A stretch of DNA of 32,954 nucleotides, from positions 1 through 32,954 of the forward strand of contig CANBSH010000022.1 of assembly GCA_947372105.1 (NCBI GenBank), read 5' to 3'. Shown here in pieces: positions 23,305-32,252 of the stretch. The translations under genes were made by a program, and so were the position numbers. Source of the stretch: Chitinophagaceae bacterium. Its GTDB lineage: Bacteria; Bacteroidota; Bacteroidia; Chitinophagales; Chitinophagaceae. The notes under the pieces are model-generated. The model saw nothing but the letters and a program-made list of their open reading frames with translations, was not told the origin of the DNA and ran no database searches. Position 1 is the first letter of the stretch; every line of letters starts with the position of its first letter.

Positions 23305-24807
23305 CTATTTTTTAGCACATTGAAAGATAATACCATCTTTAAATTGCTTTAAAACCGTTAAATTTTTTTGAGTTTTAATTTCTTCTAAAGACAAAAGGTC
23401 AAAGTTCTCCTCATTATGGAACCAAATAAGTATGTTTTGGGGAAGCTGATTAAACATATCTACCTTTTGAGCATGTGCTTTTTCGGGCAAAATGGATATG
23501 TTTTCATGAGCATAATAATACACCGCATGACTTGCATTGGAATATACTGGCTGCCCCTTTTGAAAATAGGAATGATTTACTTGCAACTCCTTTAAAAGTG
23601 GACTAAATGCCCAATCATCATCCGAATAACTTCCTATCCCTCCTTCATGTACTTCTACATAATTGGCTTGGTCATACACTCCAAATTCGTATAAACTTAT
23701 TACACTTAAAATCACAAACGCCCATTGATAGATTTTTTTTAAAAAAGAATTCCTCACCAATTGAACCAAGCTTTTTCCATAAAAACCAATGGTGAATAAA
23801 AAAGGAATATATAAGGGAGACATTAATCGACTGTTGATTGGCTCGTACCTTGATAAAGTTGCAGAGACCAACATAAAGCTTGCAAAAACAATACTAAAAG
23901 TGGCCGCTATTTTTTCATAAGAATTAGGCGTCAACCCTTTTAAGGTTCTATACAAGAATATACTACCCATTGTGATTATAAATACAGCACCAATGATTTG
24001 GGGAAATCCTATAATAAAATGGGTACCAGGAAGCCAATCTGCAATCACTTCCCCCACTAATTTTAGATTGGTTGTAAAAGGCGTTTGCCCTTTTTGTCTA
24101 ATACCTGTGAAAGTGTTTGTTAAATATAAATTACGTGATAAATTAATGACCAGCAAACTAATACTTACGCAACCAAATATAAAAACCTCTTTGAATTTTT
24201 TTTGAAGGCTCCAACGATTATCTAATAGAAGTAAAAGGCCTCCTGTCATAATAAGCGTCACACCTGCAAACCGTGTGATAGTTGCAATAGCTGCTAACAA
24301 GGCCATCATGAGCAAATTTTTAAAATTTGCATTCGTGAAATAAGTTCGTGCGCAGTATATAAAAACTAAAATTTCTACGATAAATAAAGTTTCCGACCAA
24401 AGCATAGAATAAATCTCAATGAGCGTTGGACTAGCAATAATTAGCAGTAATAAAATCCACTTAAACCATTTGGAAAGATTTATTTTTTCGAGCATCAAAC
24501 CACTTAACAAAATGACTATTGCAAATAAGAGTGCATTTACAAAAGGCATAATTGGTACGATACCCTGCGGAAATATAAAATGCAATACCCCTAACAAAAA
24601 AGGGTACCCCACTGGGAACATCACTAAAGGGGTTTGATCAAATTGGATCCATCCATTACCCTTGACCCATGCATCGGAGGCACTGGTATAATAAATAGAA
24701 TCGGGGGATATCCCTAAACCATTGTGATTCGTGTATAAAATAATAAGCACCCCGCCAATGAGCGCCGCAATAATAGAATCAATATTTGGAGTGACCGTTT
24801 TACGCAT
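23305..24807 (-). CDS. Multi-spanning membrane protein, GT39/ArnT-like topology
   Basis: 500-residue integral membrane protein with about 10-11 hydrophobic segments and a C-terminal soluble tail of about 100 residues. The first periplasmic loop (GLGISPDSIYYTSASDAWVK, then FPVGYPFLLGVLHFIFP) has the acidic residue and GYP pattern seen in GT-C glycosyltransferases of the PMT/ArnT/PIG-M type, which use lipid-linked sugar donors. I cannot name a specific family. The frame starts at a TTG (24819), but the ATG at 24807 gives MRKTVTPNIDS and is preceded by GGAAGC, a usable ribosome site. Its stop is 20 bases before the start of the fusion gene at 23284, so both are probably co-transcribed and the protein may act on the same surface glycan (inference). 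Confidence 0.75.
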   Translation of the reverse strand: MRKTVTPNIDSIIAALIGGVLIILYTNHNGLGISPDSIYYTSASDAWVKGNGWIQFDQTPLVMFPVGYPFLLGVLHFIFPQGIVPIMPFVNALLFAIVILLSGLMLEKINLSKWFKWILLLLIIASPTLIEIYSMLWSETLFIVEILVFIYCARTYFTNANFKNLLMMALLAAIATITRFAGVTLIMTGGLLLLLDNRWSLQKKFKEVFIFGCVSISLLVINLSRNLYLTNTFTGIRQKGQTPFTTNLKLVGEVIADWLPGTHFIIGFPQIIGAVFIITMGSIFLYRTLKGLTPNSYEKIAATFSIVFASFMLVSATLSRYEPINSRLMSPLYIPFLFTIGFYGKSLVQLVRNSFLKKIYQWAFVILSVISLYEFGVYDQANYVEVHEGGIGSYSDDDWAFSPLLKELQVNHSYFQKGQPVYSNASHAVYYYAHENISILPEKAHAQKVDMFNQLPQNILIWFHNEENFDLLSLEEIKTQKNLTVLKQFKDGIIFQCAKK

Positions 24808-24967
24808 AATAGCTTCCAATTGCCTATTTTAAGTTTCACAAATTTAATCCTTTAGTGTGGGTATCCTATAAAAATATGGGAGTAAATAGTAGAAACCAGT
24901 TGTATGAATTCAGCCTCAAAGGCTTTAATTTTAAGAATCATCAACTTTGACTTTAACCTTTGTTGGA

Positions 24968-27400
24968 ATGGCTATGAAAAACCCTTTACTCCTATTACTC
25001 ATTGGTCTGAGTTTTCAACTAGTTATTCAAGCCCAAGATATTATTGACCCCAGCACGTATTTATGGTACAATAGTCCCGCCAAAAAATGGGAAGAAGCTA
25101 TCCCTGTTGGAAATGGAAGATTAGGTGCCATGGTCTTTGGAAAATATGGAGAAGAAAGAATTCAACTTAATGAAAGCACCTATTGGTCAGGTGGCCCCTA
25201 TTCCACAGTTGTAAAAAATGGATACAAGACATTATCTACCATTCAAAAATTAGTGTTTGATGGAAAATATTTAGATGCTCATAATTTATTTGGCAGAAAT
25301 TTAATGGGATATCCAGTGGAACAACAAAAATATCAGAGTCTTGCTAATTTAATTTTATTTTTCCCTGGTCAAGATTCGGTATTGCATTACAAAAGAGATT
25401 TAGATTTAACTACAGGCATTAGCAGTGTATCTTACGAAGTGAATGGCGTACATTTCAAAAGAGAAGTTTTTGCTTCTCATCCGCATGAATTAATTGTCAT
25501 ACGAATTACTTCTGATCGAAAAAATAGTATTTCATTAAAAGCGAACTTAAGAGGTGTTCGTAATCAAACGCATTCTAATTATGCAACTGATTATTTTAGA
25601 ATGGATACCTGGGGCAATGATGGACTTCAATTAGCAGGGAAATCAGCTGATTATATGGGAGTGAAAGGACAACTTAAATATAAAGCATTATTAAAATCGG
25701 TTACCGTGGGTGGAAAGACATCTACCCAAGGTGTTGATTTAAATATTACCAATGCAGATACCATAACTCTTTATTTTTCTGCAGCTACAAATTTCATTAA
25801 TTATAAAAATGTAACAGGTGATGAAAATGCAAAAGCTTTACAATATTTAACAGCTATCAAAAATGAATCTTATCAATCTATTTTAAAAAATACCCAAAAG
25901 GATTACAAAAAATATTTTGATAGAGTCACATTAAAACTATCTAATACCGCATCCTCTTATTTGCCCACTAATGAACGTTTGCAAAAAATACAAAATAGCC
26001 CTGACCCTTCAATGGCGGCATTGAGTTATCAATTTGGTAGATATTTAATGATCGCTTCTTCTAGAGCCAATGGACAGCCTGCTAATTTACAGGGCTTGTG
26101 GAATGATGATATGAACCCATCTTGGGATGCGAAATACACCACCAATATTAATACTGAAATGAATTATTGGCCAGTAGAGTCTGGTAATTTATCAGAAAGT
26201 GCAGTGCCTTTAATACAAATGGTGAAAGAATTACAAGATCAAGGAAGTCAAGTAGCCAAAGAACATTATGGTGCAAGAGGTTGGGTGTTGCATCAAAATA
26301 CCGATTTATGGCGCGTAGCAGCTCCTATGGATGGCCCTACTTGGGGAACATTTACGGTGGGTGGCGCTTGGTTGTGCACGCATCTTTGGGAACATTATCA
26401 ATACACTCAGGATAAAAAATATTTAAAAGAAATTTATCCAGTACTTAAGGGATCGGTTCAATTTTTTATGGATTTTCTAGTGCCACACCCCAATGGAAAA
26501 TGGTTAGTTACGAATCCTTCCACATCTCCTGAAAATTTTCCGGATGGTGGCGGTAATAAACCCTATTTTGATGAAGTCACAGCAGGCTTTAGAGAAGGTA
26601 CCACCATATGCGCAGGATCTTCCATTGACATGCAAATATTATATGACTTGTTTGGTTATTTTAATGAAGCATCTAAAGCATTAAATGTCTCGGATCCATT
26701 TATTGACAAAGTAAAAACTGCAAGATCCAAATTAGTGCCTCCTCAAATTGGCAAAGATGGTTCCTTACAAGAATGGACAGAGGATTGGAAATCATTGGAA
26801 AAAAATCATCGTCATTTTTCCCATTTATACGGATTATATCCTGGAAAAGTTCTAACTCAATATAAAAGTCCAGCATTTATAGCGTCTTTTAAAAATGTAT
26901 TGAATGAGCGTGGTGATGGAGCCATGGGATTTTCTAGGGCATGGAAAATGGCTTTATGGTCTCGACTTTATGATGGCGAAAGAGCTTATAAAATTTATCA
27001 AGGCTATTTAAAAGATCAATCTTGCACCTCTTTATTTGCACTTTGTGGTAAAGCACCTCAAGTGGATGGCACATTTGGTGTAAGCGCTGCCATTACCGAG
27101 ATGTTAATTCAATCACATCAAGGATTTATTGAACTTCTTCCTGCACTTCCTAATAATTGGAGTGATGGAAATTTTAAAGGAGTTTGTGCACGTGGCGCTT
27201 TTGAACTTAATTTTTCATGGACTCAAAAAAAATTAAATCAACTTGAAGTGCTTTCAAAAGCAGGATTAGACTGTTCTTTAAAATTAAATGGCAATTATGC
27301 CATTTTGGAAAATGGGAAATCGATTCCTTTTAAAAAGGGGGATAATATCATAACTTTCAAAACAGAAAAAGGTAAAACCTATCAAATACAAACATTATAA
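24968..27400 (+). CDS. Alpha-L-fucosidase, glycoside hydrolase family 95
   Basis: About 810 residues. A signal peptide (MKNPLLLLLIGLSFQLVIQA then QD) is followed by the GH95 N-terminal beta-sandwich (LWYNSPAKKWEEAIPVGNGR, RLGAMVFG, QLNESTYWSGGP), an (alpha/alpha)6 barrel and a C-terminal beta domain. Residues matching the inverting mechanism of the family are N393 and N395 (TNINTEMNYWP), the proposed acid E522 (STSPEN) and D700 (QVDGTFG). It removes terminal fucose, typically alpha-1,2-linked, and may also act on galactose-containing substrates. Two in-frame ATGs, 24968 and 24974, are possible; an upstream TTG at 24947 is less likely. It heads a plus-strand run with gaps of 19-20 bases. Confidence 0.92.
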   Translation: MAMKNPLLLLLIGLSFQLVIQAQDIIDPSTYLWYNSPAKKWEEAIPVGNGRLGAMVFGKYGEERIQLNESTYWSGGPYSTVVKNGYKTLSTIQKLVFDGKYLDAHNLFGRNLMGYPVEQQKYQSLANLILFFPGQDSVLHYKRDLDLTTGISSVSYEVNGVHFKREVFASHPHELIVIRITSDRKNSISLKANLRGVRNQTHSNYATDYFRMDTWGNDGLQLAGKSADYMGVKGQLKYKALLKSVTVGGKTSTQGVDLNITNADTITLYFSAATNFINYKNVTGDENAKALQYLTAIKNESYQSILKNTQKDYKKYFDRVTLKLSNTASSYLPTNERLQKIQNSPDPSMAALSYQFGRYLMIASSRANGQPANLQGLWNDDMNPSWDAKYTTNINTEMNYWPVESGNLSESAVPLIQMVKELQDQGSQVAKEHYGARGWVLHQNTDLWRVAAPMDGPTWGTFTVGGAWLCTHLWEHYQYTQDKKYLKEIYPVLKGSVQFFMDFLVPHPNGKWLVTNPSTSPENFPDGGGNKPYFDEVTAGFREGTTICAGSSIDMQILYDLFGYFNEASKALNVSDPFIDKVKTARSKLVPPQIGKDGSLQEWTEDWKSLEKNHRHFSHLYGLYPGKVLTQYKSPAFIASFKNVLNERGDGAMGFSRAWKMALWSRLYDGERAYKIYQGYLKDQSCTSLFALCGKAPQVDGTFGVSAAITEMLIQSHQGFIELLPALPNNWSDGNFKGVCARGAFELNFSWTQKKLNQLEVLSKAGLDCSLKLNGNYAILENGKSIPFKKGDNIITFKTEKGKTYQIQTL

Positions 27401-27419
27401 ATTTTTTACAATATCAACT

Positions 27420-29642
27420 ATGAGAAATAAAATTATATTAACCCTTGGGTTCACGATTTTTACCCATTTGTTTGTTATTGCACAAACCAACCCCCTCAAT
27501 TTAGAAGACATTTATAAAAAGAATGTATACGGTGCCAAAGGATTTGGGCCTATTCGTTTTATGAAAGACAACAAGGGTTATACCACTTTGGAATATAATA
27601 GAGAATTAAAATCTAACGAGATTGTTTTATATAATATTAAACAATCTAGCGCTAGTGTTTTAGTAAGTGCGAGACAATTAATTCCCAAAGGAAATAGCAA
27701 ACCCTTAAGCATCAACGATTACAGTTGGTCCAATGACAATGCGAAGTTATTAGTGTATACGAATTCTAAAAAAGTTTGGCGTCAAAATACAAAAGGTGAT
27801 TATTGGGTACTTAATTTAAGTACAGGTGATTTACACCAAGTGGGCGCTTCTCTCCCTTCTTCTAGCTTGATGTTTGCTAAATTTTCCCCTAACGGAAAAG
27901 AAATTGCATACGTTAGTAATTTAAATATTTATAAAGAAGACCTTACGACTCATAAAATAACCCAACTTACTTTTGATGGGGGTGGCAATATTATTAATGG
28001 AACATTTGACTGGGTGTATGAGGAAGAATTAGATGATCGTGATGGATTTAGATGGAGTGACGATGGCACTGAAATTGCCTATTGGCAATCGGACAGCAAA
28101 GGCGTGGGCGTATTTTATTTAATTAATAATTTAGACTCTAATTACTCACAACCTATCCCGCTTCCTTATCCAAAAGTGGGTACTCCTAATTCAGCGGTTA
28201 AAGTAGGTGTTATTTCAAGCAAAGGTGGTAAAACAAAGTGGATGAATATTCCTGGTGATCCTCGTAATAATTATTTAGCACGAATGGACTATGTTCCAGG
28301 CAAACATGAATTACTCATCCAACAATTAAATAGATTACAAAATACAAATACAGTTTGGATAGCGAATAGCATTACTGGCGCTTTAAATAATATCTATACC
28401 GATCATGATGAAGCATTCTTGGACATACACGACAACATTGTGTGGCTGGATCATGGCAATTCATTTACATGGACAAGTGAAAAAGATGGATGGCTTCATT
28501 TATACAAAGTATCTAAGGATGGTAAGTCTAGCAGCTTAATTACTAAAGGTGATTTTGACGTTATGAATATTAATTATATTGATACTGCTAGCGGATACGT
28601 TTACTATATTGCTTCTCCTACTAATTATTTACAAAAATATTTATACCGAAGTAAATTAGATGGTACTGGCGTTGCTGAAAAAGTAACACCTAGCCAGTTT
28701 CAAGGACAAAGTAGTTATCAATTATCGGGTGATGCTAAATATGCAATTCATATTTTCGAAAACGCACAAACTCCTAGACAGTATAGTTTAATTAGCTTAC
28801 CGGATCATCAAGTGGTAAAAGCTTTAGAAGATAATCATGATTTAAAAAATAAAATGAACGCTTTAGGATTAAAGCCTAAAGAATTTTTCAAAATTGATAT
28901 TGGAGAAGTGGTTTTAGATGCTTGGATGATAAAACCTATTAATTTTGATCCTCAAAAAAAATATCCGACCATATTTCATGTCTATGGCGAACCTGCTAGT
29001 TCAACCGTTCAGGATAATTGGGGTGCGGGAGATAATTTATGGCATCAGTATTTAGCTAATGAAGGTTTTATTGTGATTAGCGTAGATCCTAGAGGCACTA
29101 AAGTTCCTAGAGGGCGTGCTTGGCGTAAAATAATTTATCGTCAAATTGGGTTAATTGCTGCTGATGATGAAGCCAAAGCCGCACAAAAAGTAACCAACAT
29201 GTTTTCATTTGTGGATGCCAGTCGTGTTGGTATTTGGGGCTGGAGTGGCGGTGGACAAATGTCCTTGCATTCCATCTTCCGTCATGGTGATGTGTTTAAA
29301 ACTGCCATTGCGGTTTCGTTTGTAGCACAACAAACTTTATATGACAATATTTATCAAGAGCGTTATATGGGTTTACCTAATGATAATAAATATGGCTACA
29401 AAGAAGGGTCTCCTTTAACTCATGCTAATAAATTAACGGGTAACTTGATGATTATTCATGGCACTGCAGATGATAACGTGCATTATCAAAACTTTGAAAT
29501 GTTAGTGAATGAACTCATTAAAAATAATAAGTTATTTACCATGATGTCCTACCCTATGCGAGACCATGGCATTTGGCAAAGAGAAAATACCACTTTGCAT
29601 ATGCGTCGCACCATGGAGCAATATTGGAAAAAGAATTTGTAA
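27420..29642 (+). CDS. Dipeptidyl-peptidase IV-like S9 peptidase
   Basis: 740-residue exported serine peptidase. A signal peptide (MRNKIILTLGFTIFTHLFVI then AQ) is followed by an eight-bladed propeller of the DPP-IV N-terminal type (YSWSNDNAKLLVYTN, FSPNGKEIAYVSN, and the substrate-amine-binding DWVYEEELDDRDGFRWS). A C-terminal alpha/beta-hydrolase domain carries the triad S609 (GWSGGGQ), D685 (GTADDNVH) and H716 (RDHGI). Such enzymes release Xaa-Pro dipeptides from peptide N-termini in the periplasm. The ATG at 27420 lies 19 bases after the GH95 gene. The nucleophile elbow is GWSGGG instead of the common GWSYGG, which keeps the fold. Confidence 0.93.
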   Translation: MRNKIILTLGFTIFTHLFVIAQTNPLNLEDIYKKNVYGAKGFGPIRFMKDNKGYTTLEYNRELKSNEIVLYNIKQSSASVLVSARQLIPKGNSKPLSINDYSWSNDNAKLLVYTNSKKVWRQNTKGDYWVLNLSTGDLHQVGASLPSSSLMFAKFSPNGKEIAYVSNLNIYKEDLTTHKITQLTFDGGGNIINGTFDWVYEEELDDRDGFRWSDDGTEIAYWQSDSKGVGVFYLINNLDSNYSQPIPLPYPKVGTPNSAVKVGVISSKGGKTKWMNIPGDPRNNYLARMDYVPGKHELLIQQLNRLQNTNTVWIANSITGALNNIYTDHDEAFLDIHDNIVWLDHGNSFTWTSEKDGWLHLYKVSKDGKSSSLITKGDFDVMNINYIDTASGYVYYIASPTNYLQKYLYRSKLDGTGVAEKVTPSQFQGQSSYQLSGDAKYAIHIFENAQTPRQYSLISLPDHQVVKALEDNHDLKNKMNALGLKPKEFFKIDIGEVVLDAWMIKPINFDPQKKYPTIFHVYGEPASSTVQDNWGAGDNLWHQYLANEGFIVISVDPRGTKVPRGRAWRKIIYRQIGLIAADDEAKAAQKVTNMFSFVDASRVGIWGWSGGGQMSLHSIFRHGDVFKTAIAVSFVAQQTLYDNIYQERYMGLPNDNKYGYKEGSPLTHANKLTGNLMIIHGTADDNVHYQNFEMLVNELIKNNKLFTMMSYPMRDHGIWQRENTTLHMRRTMEQYWKKNL

Positions 29643-29662
29643 ATTGAATAAAATTTTTTGAT

Positions 29663-31240
29663 ATGAGCCAATACCCCAGCATATTCAATGACGTGATAGG
29701 CCCTGTTATGCGCGGTCCTTCTAGTTCACATTGCGCCGCCTCCTTGCGTATTGCCAGACTTTGCAGAGATTTAATGAATGGGCAAATCAATACTATTCTT
29801 ATTGAATTTGATCCTCATGGCTCTTTGGCTACTACCCATAAAAGTCAAGGCTCCGATATGGGTTTATTTGGAGGATTCTTAGGTTGGGAGGCTTATGATG
29901 AACGTTTACCAGAATCGGAAAAATATTTAGCTACTGCGGGGATCCATTACAAAATTGAAATAGTTGCTTTAGAAGAAAAGCATCCTAACACTTATCAAAT
30001 TACTTTACATAATAGTTCCGATACGCATCAACTCATTGCTATTTCAACTGGTGGTGGCATGATTGAAGTGATTCAAATTGATGGTAATAAAGTTTCCATG
30101 GCAGGTGATTATTTTGAAACTCTTATTTATTGCAAGAATCCTGAAAAACTAATTCCTTATTTACAATCAACAATCCCTTTTGATGAAATTATTTCACATA
30201 ATGGCACTCATACCTTTATTGAAATAAAATCACAGGAGGCGATAGCTGAAAATATACTTCAGGAAATACAACAACTGGATGATGTGCTTAGCATCAAATG
30301 CTTGCACCCTGTTTTACCTATTAAGGCTAGAAAAGATTTAAGTGTCCCCTTTATTTCATGCAACGAAATGATGGAATACAACAAGGATAAAAATAAAGCC
30401 CTTTGGGAACTCGCTGTAGATTATGAAAGTATGCGTGGTAATATTACCCCAACAGAAGTCATGGATAAAATGAAATCCATTATTCATATTATGGGAAATG
30501 CCATTGAAACAGGTTTAAAAGGCACCCAGTATGATGATCGTATTTTAGGAAGTCAGTCTCCTAATTTTAAAAAGAATTTAGCAGCGAATCATTTATTGAA
30601 TGGAGATGTGATGAATAATACGATTATGTATGTCACCGCTATCATGGAAGTAAAAAGTTCGATGGGCGTGATTGTGGCTGCGCCAACCGCAGGTTCCTGC
30701 GGTGGTTTACCAGGCGTTGTATTTGGCACGGCTCACGCCCTTCATTTAAAAGAAGATGCCATTATTAAAGCGATGTTAAGTGCTGGCTTAATAGGTGTTT
30801 TTATTGCTGCTCATGCCACATTTGCAGCTGAAGTAGGCGGCTGTATGGCCGAGACAGGGTCAGGCGGCGGCATGGCCGCCGCTGCGTTAGTAGAAATGAA
30901 CGGAGGAAACTTAGATCAATCTATTGCAGCAGCCTCTTTAGCTTTACAAAATTCATTAGGTATTATTTGCGATCCCATAGGCAATCGTGTAGAAGCTCCT
31001 TGCTTAGGGCGCAATGTAATGGCTGCTATGAATGCAATATCTTCCACCAATATGGCCTTATCTAATTATGAACACCTCATTCCTTTAGATGAAGTCATCG
31101 ATACTATGAAAGCAGTTGGCGATCAAATACATCATACATTAAGATGTACCAATTTAGGGGGGTTATCTATCACTCCCACTGCGCAAAAAATTGAAGCTAT
31201 GCTAGAAGCAAATCCTCCAAGTTTTTATAAGAGTTGTTAA
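29663..31240 (+). CDS. sdaA: L-serine ammonia-lyase, iron-sulfur dependent, single chain
   Basis: 525-residue enzyme converting L-serine to pyruvate and ammonia with a [4Fe-4S] cluster. The N-terminal domain (the small-subunit/beta part) starts with IFNDVIGPVMRGPSSSHCAA and DPHGSLATTHKSQGSDMG. The catalytic alpha part follows from about residue 250, with VIVAAPTAGSCGGLPG, CDPIGNRVEAPCLGRN and ALSNYEHLIPLDEVI. Candidate cluster ligands are C346, C436 and C447. In many Gram-positive bacteria the two parts are separate chains (SdaAB, SdaAA); here they are fused as in Gram-negatives. The ATG at 29663 lies 20 bases after the peptidase gene, suggesting one transcript and amino-acid catabolism downstream of peptide release (inference). 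Confidence 0.95.
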   Translation: MSQYPSIFNDVIGPVMRGPSSSHCAASLRIARLCRDLMNGQINTILIEFDPHGSLATTHKSQGSDMGLFGGFLGWEAYDERLPESEKYLATAGIHYKIEIVALEEKHPNTYQITLHNSSDTHQLIAISTGGGMIEVIQIDGNKVSMAGDYFETLIYCKNPEKLIPYLQSTIPFDEIISHNGTHTFIEIKSQEAIAENILQEIQQLDDVLSIKCLHPVLPIKARKDLSVPFISCNEMMEYNKDKNKALWELAVDYESMRGNITPTEVMDKMKSIIHIMGNAIETGLKGTQYDDRILGSQSPNFKKNLAANHLLNGDVMNNTIMYVTAIMEVKSSMGVIVAAPTAGSCGGLPGVVFGTAHALHLKEDAIIKAMLSAGLIGVFIAAHATFAAEVGGCMAETGSGGGMAAAALVEMNGGNLDQSIAAASLALQNSLGIICDPIGNRVEAPCLGRNVMAAMNAISSTNMALSNYEHLIPLDEVIDTMKAVGDQIHHTLRCTNLGGLSITPTAQKIEAMLEANPPSFYKSC

Positions 31241-31341
31241 AAGATATTATTAAATATTAAAATATTTAGAACAAAACAAAAAATCAAAAAAGCATATAAG
31301 CTGTCTTAATATATTATAGTTAATTGCTTCCAACATATTTG

Positions 31342-31349
31342 TATATTTG
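31342..31349 (+). promoter_or_regulatory. -7 element upstream of the DUF2490 gene
   Basis: TATATTTG at 31342-31349 fully matches TAnnTTTG. A TTG at 31324-31326 is 15 bases away, shorter than the usual spacing. The implied transcript start is near 31356, about 20 bases before the TTG start codon at 31377, which supports that unusual start. Confidence 0.55.
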
Positions 31350-31376
31350 CGACACTTAAATTATACAAAGTAGCCT

Positions 31377-32171
31377 TTGAACCCTTTTGCTAAATATCAT
31401 CAACCGCACAGATTATCTACATTGAAAGTCATTGTTTTTATTATTGCTTTTGTTATTTCTTTTTCAATTGCTAGCAATAGTTTTTCACAAACCAAGCAAG
31501 TGCAATATTTACAACAAACTTGGTTTGCTTATTTTAATCAAACTAAGCTTCATAAAAAATGGGGTCTTTGGAATGAATTACAATTAAAAACACAGGATCA
31601 TTTTTTCAATAATTATTCAAGTTCCGAAGCTACTTTAGGAGGCATGTATTATTTGACTAAAGATATTAAGTTAGTGAATGGCTATACTCTTGTGACTTTA
31701 TACCCTACTGACGGGAAAACAATAAATAGTTATGAGCACCGAGGTTGGCAGATGATACAATGGACTTCTCTACACCCTAAAATTAAGTTTACACAATGGT
31801 TTAGGTTAGAAGAAAGATTTAGATCACAATTCCTTAATAACAATACACTAGCGGACGGATATGATTTTAGTTGGAGAGCACGTTATAATGTTTTCATGCA
31901 AATTCCATTAGGCGCAAGAAAATATGCACCAGGTACTTTTTCCTTTTTAACAGCAAATGAACTTTATTTAAATTTTGGTAAGAATATTGTGTACAACACT
32001 TTTGATCAAAATCGTTTTTTTATTGGCGCTTTTTATCATGTGAACAAACATGACAATTTGCAAATTGGATTGACCGAAGTTTACCAACATTTAGCGAGCG
32101 CGAACAAGTATAAATCGGTGGATGTTTTTAAAATTTCCTATTTCAACAACTTAGATTTTAGTAAAAAATAA
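31377..32171 (+). CDS. DUF2490 family outer-membrane-type protein
   Basis: 264-residue protein resembling DUF2490: a signal peptide (LKVIVFIIAFVISFSIASNS then FSQ) followed by beta-strands rich in aromatic residues, with QQTWFAYFNQTKLHKKWGLW, FTQWFRLEERFRS, DFSWRARYNVFMQIPLG, LTANELYLNFGK and FFIGAFYHVNKHDNLQIGL. The pattern fits a small beta-barrel in the outer membrane; function is unknown. There is no ATG near the start. I use the TTG at 31377; a second TTG at 31422 would give a cleaner signal peptide (MKVIVFIIAF), so the exact start is uncertain. A hairpin follows immediately after the stop. Confidence 0.8.
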   Translation: MNPFAKYHQPHRLSTLKVIVFIIAFVISFSIASNSFSQTKQVQYLQQTWFAYFNQTKLHKKWGLWNELQLKTQDHFFNNYSSSEATLGGMYYLTKDIKLVNGYTLVTLYPTDGKTINSYEHRGWQMIQWTSLHPKIKFTQWFRLEERFRSQFLNNNTLADGYDFSWRARYNVFMQIPLGARKYAPGTFSFLTANELYLNFGKNIVYNTFDQNRFFIGAFYHVNKHDNLQIGLTEVYQHLASANKYKSVDVFKISYFNNLDFSKK

Positions 32172-32206
32172 AGTAGCCCCCGAAGAGGCTACTTAGCAAT
32201 CATTTT
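32171..32206 (+). terminator. Hairpin terminator after the DUF2490 gene
   Basis: AAGTAGCC at 32171-32178 and GGCTACTT at 32187-32194 pair perfectly around an eight-base loop. The T run (32202-32206) is a few bases away, so it is weaker than a textbook terminator. It may also serve the convergent peptidase gene. Confidence 0.6.
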
Positions 32207-32252
32207 TATTTCGAATACTTCGCAATAGTATTCTTCTCCATATTTTATTCTA

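Noticed and set aside
24912..24924. Small hairpin AGCC-TCAAA-GGCT followed by T-rich sequence
   Set aside because: Only a four-pair stem, and no plus-strand gene lies upstream for it to terminate; probably chance in the divergent promoter region.
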